Part shown: in pieces, positions 1 to 8,505 of the stretch
Position numbering within the stretch: position 1 is the stretch's first letter
Layout of the letters: every line of letters begins with the position of its first letter
Assembly: GCA_019056805.1 (NCBI GenBank)
Contig: DXJG01000007.1
Coordinates: forward strand, 65,992-107,512
DNA: 41,521 bases
Reading direction: 5' to 3'
DNA from: Candidatus Baldrarchaeota archaeon
Lineage (GTDB): Archaea; Asgardarchaeota; Baldrarchaeia; Baldrarchaeales; DXJG01
Program-made: the position numbers and the translations under genes
Notes under the pieces: model-generated
Told to the model about the DNA's origin: nothing
Database searches by the model: none
The model's input: only the letters and a program-made list of their open reading frames with translations

Positions 1-324
1 CCGATAGTTGTTGGAGTACTCTTTGGTACTGAGACACTTGCTGCATTTCTTCTTTCAGCCACTGTGACTGGTGTTATCTTAGCTATCTTTATGTTCAATG
101 CTGGTGGTGCTTGGGACAACGCTAAGAAGTATATAGAGACTGGTGCTTTTGGAGGTAAGGGAAGCGATACTCATAAAGCAGCTGTTGTAGGAGACACAGT
201 TGGAGATCCATTAAAGGATACTAGTGGGCCTTCACTTCACATACTGGTTAAACTGCTTAACATCATTGCACTAACGTTGACCGTGCTGTTCTTGAATCCC
301 ATAATACTGCTTTTATTAGGCTAA
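1..324 (+). CDS. hppA: Membrane-bound pyrophosphatase, C-terminal part (cut by window start)
   Basis: The frame is open from base 1 and ends at a TAA. It encodes about 107 residues matching the C-terminus of ion-pumping membrane pyrophosphatases: the WDNAKKYIE segment, the [20 protein letters not shown] stretch with its substrate-binding Lys and Asp residues, and a hydrophobic last helix. The family couples hydrolysis of pyrophosphate to H+ or Na+ transport across the cell membrane. The K+-dependence site lies outside the window, so ion type and K+ dependence cannot be read. A complete paralogue follows 247 bases downstream on the same strand. About 34 bases coding for the [11 protein letters not shown] region are nearly identical between the two, so the pair is a tandem duplication or has been partly homogenised. 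Confidence 0.95.
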   Translation, partial: PIVVGVLFGTETLAAFLLSATVTGVILAIFMFNAGGAWDNAKKYIETGAFGGKGSDTHKAAVVGDTVGDPLKDTSGPSLHILVKLLNIIALTLTVLFLNPIILLLLG

Positions 325-571
325 AACTCATTCTTTTTTTATTTAAAGAATTTTATATAATTTCTCATTTATATTAAAGCTAATAGATAGTTATATTTAG
401 GTGTATTTTAAAATCGTTAGTGTTCTCTATGTATTCAAAAGCGTTTATTGGAAAACCGGATCTTAATGAGACACATATTTTGCCCTGTCTGGGAGTTACC
501 AATTATTAGAACAGTCAAAAAAGCCAACAAAAATGCAAAATGATGAATAAAGATGAAATGAGGGAAAAGTA

Positions 572-2755
572 ATGATAGGTGTCACCATACTCATACTAGT
601 TACGGCTATTGTTGGGGTTATTGGCGCAATTGGATTTCTTTTCCTTGTAAGCAAATACGAGACCGGAACAGAAGAAATGCAAAACGTGTGGCTAGCGATA
701 AGACAAGGTTCCAATACTTATCTCAGTAGACAATTTAAATCGATTTTATCAATAGCAGTTATACTTGCAATACTCATAGCAATACTAGGATACATATTCC
801 CCGTAGAAACAGAAATAGGGCCAGATTATCTTTATGGAGCTAAAATTGCAGGGGCATTCATTCTAGGTTCGTTATTCTCATTACTCGCCGCTTATATCAG
901 CATGGATGCGTCGACGAGAGCAAATGTAAGAACAACTGCAGCCGCGGTAAAAAGTTCACGTGAAGCACTTACCGTAGCAACCTACGGAGGAGCAGTACTT
1001 GGATTATCAGTTATCAGTATAAGTCTTCTAGGCTTAACAGCCCTTTACATCTTATTTAGGGATCCAGGGATACTTGCGGGCTTCGGTTTCGGTGCCAGTT
1101 TGGCAGCTCTTTTCGCTCAGCTTGGAGGCGGTATTTATACGAAGGCAGCTGACATAGGTGCTGACCTTGTAGGCAAAGTTGAAATGGGAATTCCTGAAGA
1201 TGATCCAAGAAACCCAGCAGTAATAGCTGATCAAGTTGGAGACAACGTAGGCGACTGCGCTGGCAGAGGAGCTGACCTGTTTGAATCAGTAACCGCGGAA
1301 AATATTGGTGGTATGATAATTGGACTCATAGTATACTTCATCTTCTATTACACCACGGGTTTACGCGTCGAGTTGTTCATCATATTGCCGTTGTTAGTGA
1401 GAGGAATAGGAGTCTTTGCAACATACATTGGTGTGGGAATATCTCTTAAGAAAGAAGAATTCACCGATCCGATGACGCCGCTCAGAATAGGTTTCTTTAC
1501 AAGTGTTGCAGCATGTGCAATTCTACTATATGTTGCTCTAACGATATTTCTACCACATGCGACATATCTTTACATAGCTTCTCTTCTCGGTATCTTGGCG
1601 AGTCTTTTCATAGTACTTGAAACAGAAATTTATACAGCGAGCGGATCAAAATATGTTAAAGGGACAGCTGAGGCGGCGAAGACAGGCCCAGCAATAAATA
1701 TATTATCAGGTCTTGCTGCTGGAATGGAATCCACCGCACTACCAATTATAACAATAGTTGCAGCTCTTGTAGGCTCCTTTTACCTCGGATCGCAATGGGC
1801 AGTTGTAAGTGGTTTAGGAGATGTTTTTATTGGAGGAGTTTATGGCACGACTTTAGCAACAATGGGAATGCTTTCAGTTTGTGGAATGGTTTTAACAATG
1901 GACGGTATTGGACCTATAGTTGACAATGCCGGTGGAATTGCTGAGTTAAGTGGAGCTGAAAAAGAATTAAGAGATAGATTAGAGCCTCTCGACGCTCTAG
2001 GAAACACTACAAAAGCATTAACAAAAGGATACGCTATGGCTTCTGCAGCTTTAGCAGCGCTTCTACTATTTCAAGCATTTATTCTTGAAGTTGCAAGATA
2101 CGAGGCAGGTATTTGGGACATTGTAAATCCGAGTCCGGAAGCTTTAACAGCACTACTTCAAACAATAGAATCATTCGTTAGCCAAATGGCATTAAACAAG
2201 ATAACTGTAGTCATTGGAGCTTTCGTTGGAGGGATGATTCCATTCTTGTTCTCCTCTGCAGCTATAAAGGCTGTTGGAGACGCTGCTCACGTAATGGTTG
2301 AAGAGGTAAGAAGACAATTCCGAGAAATACCTGGACTAAGAGAAGGAAAAGCAAGACCAGATTACTCTCGATGCGTTGACATAAGCACAAAATACGCGCT
2401 TAAAAAGATGATTATACCTGGGTTGATAGCAATTATTTCACCGCTAGTTATTGGATATGTTTTTGGCTGGGTAGCAGTGGGTGCATTGGTAATTGGTGCA
2501 ACGGTAACAGGAGTTCCATTGGCAATAATGATGATGTGGGGAGGATGTATCTGGGACAATGCAAAAAAATACGTCGAATCTGGAAAATTTGGAGGTAAAG
2601 GCTCCTCAACACATGCAGCAGCTGTTGTAGGAGACACAGTTGGAGATCCATTGAAAGATACAGCAGGTCCAAGTCTCCACATACTAATAAAACTACTAAA
2701 CACAGTGTCTCTCGTTTTCATACCAGTATTTCTCGCATCGCTACTTATAATCTAA
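572..2755 (+). CDS. hppA: K+-independent membrane-bound proton-pumping pyrophosphatase
   Basis: Full-length 727-residue integral membrane pyrophosphatase with about 16 hydrophobic helices. The cytoplasmic active-site motifs are intact: DLVGKVE followed by IPEDDPRNPAVIADQVGDNV near residues 195-230, and the C-terminal [17 protein letters not shown]. At residues 474-486 it reads DALGNTTKALTKG. The Lys (about 481) and Thr (about 484) are the known markers of the K+-independent subfamily, whose characterised members pump H+. The ATG is preceded by GAGGGA. It lies directly downstream of a second pyrophosphatase. Methanosarcina mazei also carries two neighbouring pyrophosphatases of different ion type, which is the precedent for a division of labour. 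The family assignment is secure; H+ specificity is inferred from the subfamily. Confidence 0.96.
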   Translation: MIGVTILILVTAIVGVIGAIGFLFLVSKYETGTEEMQNVWLAIRQGSNTYLSRQFKSILSIAVILAILIAILGYIFPVETEIGPDYLYGAKIAGAFILGSLFSLLAAYISMDASTRANVRTTAAAVKSSREALTVATYGGAVLGLSVISISLLGLTALYILFRDPGILAGFGFGASLAALFAQLGGGIYTKAADIGADLVGKVEMGIPEDDPRNPAVIADQVGDNVGDCAGRGADLFESVTAENIGGMIIGLIVYFIFYYTTGLRVELFIILPLLVRGIGVFATYIGVGISLKKEEFTDPMTPLRIGFFTSVAACAILLYVALTIFLPHATYLYIASLLGILASLFIVLETEIYTASGSKYVKGTAEAAKTGPAINILSGLAAGMESTALPIITIVAALVGSFYLGSQWAVVSGLGDVFIGGVYGTTLATMGMLSVCGMVLTMDGIGPIVDNAGGIAELSGAEKELRDRLEPLDALGNTTKALTKGYAMASAALAALLLFQAFILEVARYEAGIWDIVNPSPEALTALLQTIESFVSQMALNKITVVIGAFVGGMIPFLFSSAAIKAVGDAAHVMVEEVRRQFREIPGLREGKARPDYSRCVDISTKYALKKMIIPGLIAIISPLVIGYVFGWVAVGALVIGATVTGVPLAIMMMWGGCIWDNAKKYVESGKFGGKGSSTHAAAVVGDTVGDPLKDTAGPSLHILIKLLNTVSLVFIPVFLASLLII

Positions 2756-3106
2756 TTTCTCATTTTTTGTTAAAAAGCCATAGACCTTTTTATTTGTTAA
2801 GAAATAAGTTAGAAATATGTTGTTTGTTCTTATGGCGCATGATCATATACTTGATATCAGCAACATAAAATGACATTTAAAAACGGTCAAAATCTTTGTT
2901 TTCCGTCAATAACATATTTTTGGAAAGAGTTCTTCAGACCAGATATCGATGAATGATAATATATAAAAAATATTGGCAGAATAATTGGTAAAAAGCTGAA
3001 ATTAACTTCCTTATTAGTTCATAGGTATTATTTGTTGCGATTGGACGAATTGCAGAGGTGAAAACTTCTGGCTAATAGCGATTCCAAATATATAACATAT
3101 GAAGAT
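2756..3106. other. Non-coding stretch between pyrophosphatase and homing endonuclease
   Basis: About 310-350 AT-rich bases with frequent stops in all frames. I looked here for the missing N-terminal half of the polyprenol kinase whose tail follows the endonuclease and found no recognisable coding sequence. A GAGGTG ribosome-site-like motif lies at 3055-3060. The frame of the endonuclease is open from 3062, and the nearest well-spaced start-like codon is CTG at 3068. Confidence 0.5.
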
Positions 3107-4198
3107 TTGATTGGAAAAGAAGGATGGGAATTGGTAAAAAGACATGGGAAAAGTCCAGTAAAACTTATTAAAATAGCCGGAAAGGAAAAGGTAAAGGAAA
3201 TATTTAGGGAACTAAGCAAATTTGTAGGAACTGTGGTTATAGGAAGAATATTCGGAATTTCTCCCCGATATGTTCGTGATCTCTTTGAGAAACTTGAAAT
3301 ACCCCGACCAAAGGAAAGGGAAAAGAAATGGTTCGCACCCTATTCTGAAAACGTTGACAAACCTTTATATTTTGCAAATATAAAAAATCGTAGGCTTGCA
3401 ATATACGGAACAAAATTATCTCCATTGGACGCACATTTAATAGGATTAATTCATGCGGATGGAAACATAGTAACCAATAGAAGAGATTGGTACTACCGTG
3501 TCAATATTATACAAACATCTCTGGAACGATTTCCATACATTTGTGAGTTATATTTCCGATATTTTGATGAACAAAGAATACAAAGACATCAAACTATTTA
3601 TGTAGAATTTCATAAGAGTAAAGTGATAAAGGAAAGTAATAAACTTAGACGTGCCAAAGTAAACGTGGCAACAAAAACAATACATAATTATGAAGACATG
3701 AGACTAGTACTGAATCTTGGATACAAGTTATATAAAGAAAAAAAGGCAAATAGTTATAAATTGGGTATATCAAATAGAAGATTAATTTCTCTTTCAATAA
3801 AGCGCAGACCTTATCTGGATTACGTTTTGAAATGGATAAGTAAGGATAAAGGGCTTTTTCTCCAATGGTTTAGTGGATTTCTTGAAGGAGACGGATATAT
3901 TAACTTGTATTGGATAGAAGTCAAAAACACCGAAAAAATTTTCATTGACTATATCAAGAAACAATGGAAGAAATATGGCATAATATGGAAACCTCCATAC
4001 GTTCGCAAGCCTCAATCACTTTCAAATTCTTACGGAATAGAAAGCAAGAAAATTAATTATGTAATACGTGTCTTTAATAGCAAAGATAGAATTCCCCTTC
4101 TCCAAGAAATTTTACCTCACATAATATTTCCAGATCTTATAGCCAAAGTAAGTTCCATTTTGGAAAGAAAAACGATCAAGAAACTGAATGGTTGTTGA
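3107..4198 (+). CDS. LAGLIDADG homing endonuclease, free-standing
   Basis: Protein of about 363 residues with two LAGLIDADG motifs: HLIGLIHADGNI near residues 110-121 and WFSGFLEGDGYI near 254-265. Each carries the acidic residue that binds metal, so this is a single-chain, two-domain DNA-cleaving enzyme. The N-terminal ~70 residues contain a possible helix-turn-helix (VIGRIFGISPRYVRDLFEKL). The listed start is TTG at 3107, but the frame is open back to 3062 and a GAGGTG at 3055-3060 would better suit CTG at 3068; thirteen extra residues would then be added. No intein splice motifs (N-terminal Cys/Ser, C-terminal His-Asn) were seen, so it is not an intein. It ends inside the first codons of a kinase fragment, which suggests it invaded that gene. 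Confidence 0.88.
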   Translation: MIGKEGWELVKRHGKSPVKLIKIAGKEKVKEIFRELSKFVGTVVIGRIFGISPRYVRDLFEKLEIPRPKEREKKWFAPYSENVDKPLYFANIKNRRLAIYGTKLSPLDAHLIGLIHADGNIVTNRRDWYYRVNIIQTSLERFPYICELYFRYFDEQRIQRHQTIYVEFHKSKVIKESNKLRRAKVNVATKTIHNYEDMRLVLNLGYKLYKEKKANSYKLGISNRRLISLSIKRRPYLDYVLKWISKDKGLFLQWFSGFLEGDGYINLYWIEVKNTEKIFIDYIKKQWKKYGIIWKPPYVRKPQSLSNSYGIESKKINYVIRVFNSKDRIPLLQEILPHIIFPDLIAKVSSILERKTIKKLNGC

Positions 4199-4455
4199 TC
4201 GTTCGAAATTTTGTGTTTAAGGAGAGGACTAAGCATTGGATTGGAAACGTGGTCATGTTTATATTATGTGCACCTTTAGCGTATTTCCTTGGATTTGGAA
4301 TTATCGGGGTAATAGCGGCATTAATCGCTAGTATGGTTGAACACATTGAAAAAATAGGTGGTAAATTTATAGATGACAATATAACGGTTCCAATAAGTAG
4401 TTTCATAGTGTTAAGCATTTTTACATTGATGGGTGTTCCATATATATCGCTATGA
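4192..4455 (+). pseudogene. C-terminal fragment of a polyprenol/diacylglycerol kinase-type membrane protein
   Basis: An 87-codon frame beginning TTG-TTG overlaps the end of the endonuclease gene. The product has the pattern of the last third of the SEC59/DGK1-type CTP-dependent lipid kinase family: a Lys/Thr-rich entry, WIGNVVMF in place of the usual (W/I)EGSLAMF, a hydrophobic helix, ALIASMVEHIE, then the characteristic IDDNITVPI and a last helix. Full-length members are about 200 residues and carry GDxxAxxxG upstream; neither that motif nor the first helices are present here or in the 300 bases before the endonuclease. I read it as a truncated remnant left by insertion or deletion. It could still be translated as a small membrane protein. 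Confidence 0.6.
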
Positions 4456-4467
4456 TCAAATTGGGGG

Positions 4468-4490
4468 AAACCGTGATTAAATCACGGTTT
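4468..4490. terminator. Perfect 23-base palindrome between convergent genes
   Basis: Two 11-base arms (AAACCGTGATT and its exact complement) flank one base, followed by a T-rich stretch on the plus strand. It lies between the kinase fragment (+) and the CDP-alcohol phosphotransferase fusion (-), and the TGA of the latter is inside the right arm. Position and symmetry suggest a bidirectional transcription end, although archaeal termination relies mainly on T-runs. Confidence 0.45.
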
Positions 4491-5771
4491 TCCTACTAGT
4501 TTCAGGAATCCCTTTGTCCCATCTGCTTTATCTACAGCACTCATATGTTGGATAGCTCTTATGGCATATACTAAGGCTGTAAGAGATGAATGTGCCAGCA
4601 TTGCGTATAAGGCATATAATGGTGTCTGTAGCCAAGGTAGCCAAGAGAATATGATCATGTATAGGACATATACGTTTCTTCTTCCATCTATTCTAGCGAA
4701 AGCTCTGTCGAATCTCGTATATGCTGTTAGAGCTTTTCCCATTGTTTGTCTAAATTGCATGTAACAATGTCTAACGAAGCTGTCCATGATAAGCATGGAT
4801 AAGCCTAATATGAGGGGCAGATAGCCATATCCTAGTAGGTATAGGCTTATGGCGAAGCATACATACCATACTTGTTCATATAGCATATCGAATGTGTGTT
4901 CAATATATCCCAGTTTTGTTAATATTCCTCTTGCTCTAGCTAATTTCCCGTCTAGTCCATCTATTATTCCAACCACGTAAGCTAGGATCACTGCTATTTT
5001 CAAATATCCTAGTAAAAACAATGCCGCTACGAAAAACGCTGCTAAGTTTGCAAAGATCGTTATTCTGTTTGGAGTAATCCATGAGATATCCGCTATATGG
5101 TATACAAGGTGGTCTTCTATTGGCTTATTTATGTAAGATGTGAAGTGAAGACCTTTTTGAGTTCTGAAAATCAACTTTTTCTTAGCAAGTTTAATAGATT
5201 TCTTATCTTCTATTTTAACACATAATGGGAGAACTTTGCGTTTTAATTCTACGTGTTCCGTTTGTATCTTAGAAACATCAAGCTTAATCACATTTAGCGA
5301 TTTTTCCATGATTTCTACTAGTTTGTCTAAGCTTTTCCTCGCTTCTTCATTCTCCAATATGTTTAGAGATTCTTTACTTATTTTGCATACTCCTACAAAA
5401 TCGTCATTTGAATAACAGACAACATTTCCATGTATTTTTACAATTTCATTTGCAAATTCAGCGTCCATAACGATGTTTGATCGAATTATCAGCAAATCAT
5501 CATTTAAAAATTCTTGTGGAAGATTAGGGATCTCATATTCTTCTGTTTGAATATAAGAAATTTTCATGTTAATTTCTTCACCGTTTTTAAGTAAATTTGA
5601 TATCTGTTCCCCTTCGAACCCTAATACAATAAGAACCTCTTTAATTCCTGCAACTCTAAGTGAATTTAAAATCCTTGCTATTAATGAAACACCACATACC
5701 CTTATTAAAGCAAGAGGCCTATCCTTGTCAAATATATAGTCCCTATGCATGGCTAGTATAACTGCTTTCAT
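4482..5771 (-). CDS. Nucleotidyltransferase-like / CDP-alcohol phosphatidyltransferase fusion
   Basis: 429 residues. Residues 1 to about 190 resemble a sugar-nucleotidyltransferase fold (MKAVILA start, RPLALIRVCGVSLIARIL, hydrophobic strands), but the usual glycine-rich LAAGxGxRL loop is replaced by LAMHRDYIFDKDR. Residues about 230-415 form a multi-helix membrane domain with the CDP-alcohol phosphotransferase signature DGLDGKLAR. The second half of that motif is unusual: after the conserved Gly it reads YIEHTFDMLYE, so the expected third and fourth Asp fall on His and Met, or are replaced one residue earlier by Glu and Asp. The architecture recalls the IPCT-DIPPS enzyme of inositol-phosphate and phospholipid synthesis. 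A role in polar lipid or osmolyte synthesis is inferred; the substrate is unknown. ATG start with GAGGG just upstream. Confidence 0.75.
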   Translation of the reverse strand: MKAVILAMHRDYIFDKDRPLALIRVCGVSLIARILNSLRVAGIKEVLIVLGFEGEQISNLLKNGEEINMKISYIQTEEYEIPNLPQEFLNDDLLIIRSNIVMDAEFANEIVKIHGNVVCYSNDDFVGVCKISKESLNILENEEARKSLDKLVEIMEKSLNVIKLDVSKIQTEHVELKRKVLPLCVKIEDKKSIKLAKKKLIFRTQKGLHFTSYINKPIEDHLVYHIADISWITPNRITIFANLAAFFVAALFLLGYLKIAVILAYVVGIIDGLDGKLARARGILTKLGYIEHTFDMLYEQVWYVCFAISLYLLGYGYLPLILGLSMLIMDSFVRHCYMQFRQTMGKALTAYTRFDRAFARIDGRRNVYVLYMIIFSWLPWLQTPLYALYAMLAHSSLTALVYAIRAIQHMSAVDKADGTKGFLKLVGKP

Positions 5772-6001
5772 CCCTCATCACCAAACATGAAATTACAAAA
5801 CAAGTGAGTAAGAACACTTACTTAAGATCCCCCATATAAGTATTTTTGTTCCTTACCTCATTCTAAAACCTTAAAAATCCTCCTCACACCAAGAACAGCA
5901 TAAAAAATTATTTTAATAAAAAATTAAGACAGCAAATTTAAGAAAAACAAAAGAACTATTAAGGAAATTAGAGCGAGGATTAGTGGGGGGGGAAGCCATA
6001 C

Positions 6002-7527
6002 ATGTTTCGTAGAATCACTATAACTTTGCTTATTGTAATGCTATTATTTCTAAGTGTATCTCCGCTTACCGGTTATTGTTCGAGTGCAGATAGAAATGTT
6101 TGGGCACGTGAAATGCCTTTTTGGAAAACAATGGAACCTAGACTAAAAAATACGAAGAAACAAGTAATTATACTTGGAAAATCCACCCATTAGACCTAGA
6201 ATACCTTAATAAATTAGAGTTAAACTCAACGGTATACGTAGAAATTTACACCTTAAATCCCGTGGAAACCACAATCCGCTCCAATAAACTAAGCGAAAAA
6301 GACCTAACAACCACGTACTACGTTTATCAAGCAAAGGAAGAACATGTAAGGACGCTTGAGAAAATACCCCACACATACTTCTACAAAAGCATATTTCAAC
6401 CATGCATATGCATGAAAACCCAGAAAAAACACATCACCAACATAGCTACACTACCCTTCGTATACTGCATCAGAGTTATTCCACCGGCAAAAGTATGTGA
6501 TGTAAAAGTGAGTGAAGCTAGGGAAATAGATGATATAGCTTATGTTCAGCAAAATGAGGATAGCAGCGTTGATAGTTGGATCGACATAGCTGTAATCGAC
6601 ACTGGATACGACTACTATGAAGATGATTTAACTCCCACGATCCGTGAAGCAGAAGATAACATAGAATACACACATGATTTCACAGATGGAGATAGTGATG
6701 TCACTGATGGTGATAATCACCACGGTACTACAGTGTTAGACATATTAGCTAGAGCTTTAGGAGACACAGGTGACGACGATTGGACGTACGAAGACCCAAA
6801 AATATATTATGTTCTCAAGGCTGGAGAAGGTGATACCATCGATCAAACTGCTGCTAGAAGAGCAATGGAATGGTGTCTCCAAAATGCGGTGGAAATTATT
6901 TGCATAAGCTGGGCTATCGAAGGGAGTGAGGACAGCGATAGATGCGATGGTTATTGGTGTGGTTTGTTTAAGAATGGCGCTGAAGCAGGTAAGTTCTGGG
7001 TAGGTGCCGCAGGAAACGAATATAAAACCGATGCAGTTGGATACCCAGCAAAAAGCTTCTACGTGATAGCAGTTGGAGGATACGACGAGGTAGACTACTC
7101 AAACAAAATAGTTCACCGCGCAGACTTCTCAAACCACGGATGGATAAAGTATGAGTGGACAGTTTGGTGGTTCTGGAAAGGTGAGTGTGAGGTTTGTAAT
7201 GAGGCGGAATCCATATATAGTAATGGAGATCACAAAGAGTTTAAGCCTCAAATATATGATGCTGGAGTTATACTGCCTCCTCCTCTAAGTCCTCCAGACT
7301 TCAGTAGAAAAGATTTTGTTGAGGGGACAAGCTACACAGTACCGCTTGTCGCCGCAGCTATAGCCATCGGTGCTCTAAGTTCATATATAGATTATAATTT
7401 TCCAACACTTCGCATAGTTCTTTCCGACTGCCATGAGTGGAATGTTGCATCCCCCTGGGCTTCAGCTCAATGGGGAGATGTGGTTGACGCCCACACCCTA
7501 TGGCATGGACACCACGTATCTGAATAA
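6002..7527 (+). pseudogene. Secreted subtilisin-like serine peptidase (S8), interrupted by a one-base frameshift
   Basis: The first 60 codons (6002-6193) encode a signal peptide (MFRRI then a hydrophobic core ending near CSS) and the start of a propeptide, then stop. The reading continues one frame back through IHPLDLEYLNKLEL to 7527. The break is at a run of four A at 6178-6181; a fifth A would restore one protein of about 508 residues. Downstream the S8 triad is complete: Asp in AVIDTG, His in DNHHGTT, oxyanion Asn in GAAGNE, and Ser in EGTSYTVP. The enzyme would act outside the cell on proteins. The preserved triad suggests either a recent mutation, a sequencing error or slippage on the A-run. 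A run of eight G (5985-5992) is the putative ribosome site. Two membrane-protein genes follow, and the last 25 codons of the protease recur between them. Confidence 0.85.
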
Positions 7528-7529
7528 CC
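7480..7529 (+). repeat. 50-base exact direct repeat, copy 1 (protease tail)
   Basis: This stretch encodes VDAHTLWHGHHVSE and the stop codon of the subtilase. It is identical base for base to 8411-8460. The flanking similarity extends further upstream at the protein level (copy 1 VASPWASAQWGD, copy 2 VPYASSQWGH). Confidence 0.95.
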
Positions 7530-7573
7530 TATTTCACCCATTTTATTTTATGGAAATTTGTGGGGGATACGTA

Positions 7574-8368
7574 ATGATTGGTAAATTTGTAATGTTTATT
7601 AAGCCGACTAGGTTGAAAATTGTAGTTACAGCTGTAATTGCTTTGGTTGCGTCTCTTCTTTTTTGTGGATATTATACTCATAGTATACCTGAGGTTGAAA
7701 CTATTTGGGTAAGTCCTCTCCTATTTCCAACAATTAAATTTTACAAGATTCCGGAAAGAATTGAGTGGGAGGAGCCTGAAAACATTCCTATTCCCCTGCC
7801 CTCCTGGGTGAAACATTTCATAGTAAATTTCAAAATAACTCTGCTTCCTCCTAGTTTCCCCAGATATTGGCTTCCATTTTACTGGCTGTTTCAAAAAGTC
7901 CCAAAACTCTTTGTTCTATTATTTTTCACAAACCTCCCCTACTGGTACTTCATGGCTTGCATATTAGAGCCGTTTCTAAGTCGTTTTTTGAAGCCACTTG
8001 AAGCTAAGCTTAAACCTGAGGGCCCAGTTACTAAGGCTCGGTTGGTTACCTTTGCGTCAATATTTCACTTGCTTGGCGGAATTTTCATCCTCTTCCATAT
8101 AATTGTTACCGATGCTCATAAAATAGTTCCATTCGATTTTTATATGGTTCCGCTTTCTATGCTTTTTATTGTGAATTTTTTGGCTGCAATCTTCATGTGG
8201 TATTGTTTAAAACACAAAGGTAAATTATCGATTTTAGTTTTTACCGCAGCGTTTTTCATGCTCGGCTTACCATGGGAATATTCCATGCCGTTTGTGAGAG
8301 TTAGCACTGTAATCAGCATGATACCACTAATCCTCCTCACAATAAACCGCCTGTATTATAAGAAGTAA
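7574..8368 (+). CDS. Polytopic membrane protein of unknown family, copy 1
   Basis: 264 residues from the ATG at 7574, chosen because GGGGG lies about seven bases upstream and because the paralogue starts with the same MI(G/S)xFVMFIKPTR sequence. Predicted helices lie near residues 14-34, 110-130 (LFVLLFFTNLPYWYFMACIL), 158-178, 188-208, 215-232 and 240-260. A non-membrane loop with PSW sits between the first and second helices. I do not recognise the family. It is a tandem paralogue of the gene at 8506-9393; the segment around LFVLLFFTNLPYWYFMACILEP is almost identical at DNA level while the rest has diverged, which points to local gene conversion. Its position just after a secreted protease suggests a shared surface role, but this is inference. 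Confidence 0.8.
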   Translation: MIGKFVMFIKPTRLKIVVTAVIALVASLLFCGYYTHSIPEVETIWVSPLLFPTIKFYKIPERIEWEEPENIPIPLPSWVKHFIVNFKITLLPPSFPRYWLPFYWLFQKVPKLFVLLFFTNLPYWYFMACILEPFLSRFLKPLEAKLKPEGPVTKARLVTFASIFHLLGGIFILFHIIVTDAHKIVPFDFYMVPLSMLFIVNFLAAIFMWYCLKHKGKLSILVFTAAFFMLGLPWEYSMPFVRVSTVISMIPLILLTINRLYYKK

Positions 8369-8380
8369 GGGTGGATTATA

Positions 8381-8458
8381 GTTCCCTATGCTTCAAGCCA
8401 GTGGGGGCACGTGGTTGACGCCCACACCCTATGGCATGGACACCACGTATCTGAATAA
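8381..8458 (+). pseudogene. Orphan duplicate of the subtilase C-terminal tail
   Basis: Reads VPYASSQWGHVVDAHTLWHG and HHVSE followed by TAA in one frame. This matches the last ~25 residues of the protease ending at 7527, with no protease body in front; copy 1 of the membrane protein ends only 13 bases earlier. It marks the boundary of a tandem duplication whose unit was [protease 3' end + membrane protein]. Confidence 0.85.
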
Positions 8459-8460
8459 CC
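8411..8460 (+). repeat. 50-base exact direct repeat, copy 2
   Basis: Identical to 7480-7529; the start of the second duplication unit, followed by the second membrane-protein gene. A weaker third trace of the unit end is seen at about 9355-9385, where GTGAATTGTAGTTCC resembles GTGGATTATAGTTCC at 8371-8385. Confidence 0.95.
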
Positions 8461-8505
8461 CTATTCATTTATTTTATTTAAATGAGAATTAATGAGGGTT
8501 ATACA

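Noticed and set aside
2362..2721. 119-codon minus-strand frame inside the pyrophosphatase
   Set aside because: Lies opposite highly conserved pyrophosphatase motifs; shadow frame.
3107..4198. Intein in a host protein
   Set aside because: No flanking extein coding sequence or splice-junction residues around the LAGLIDADG domains.
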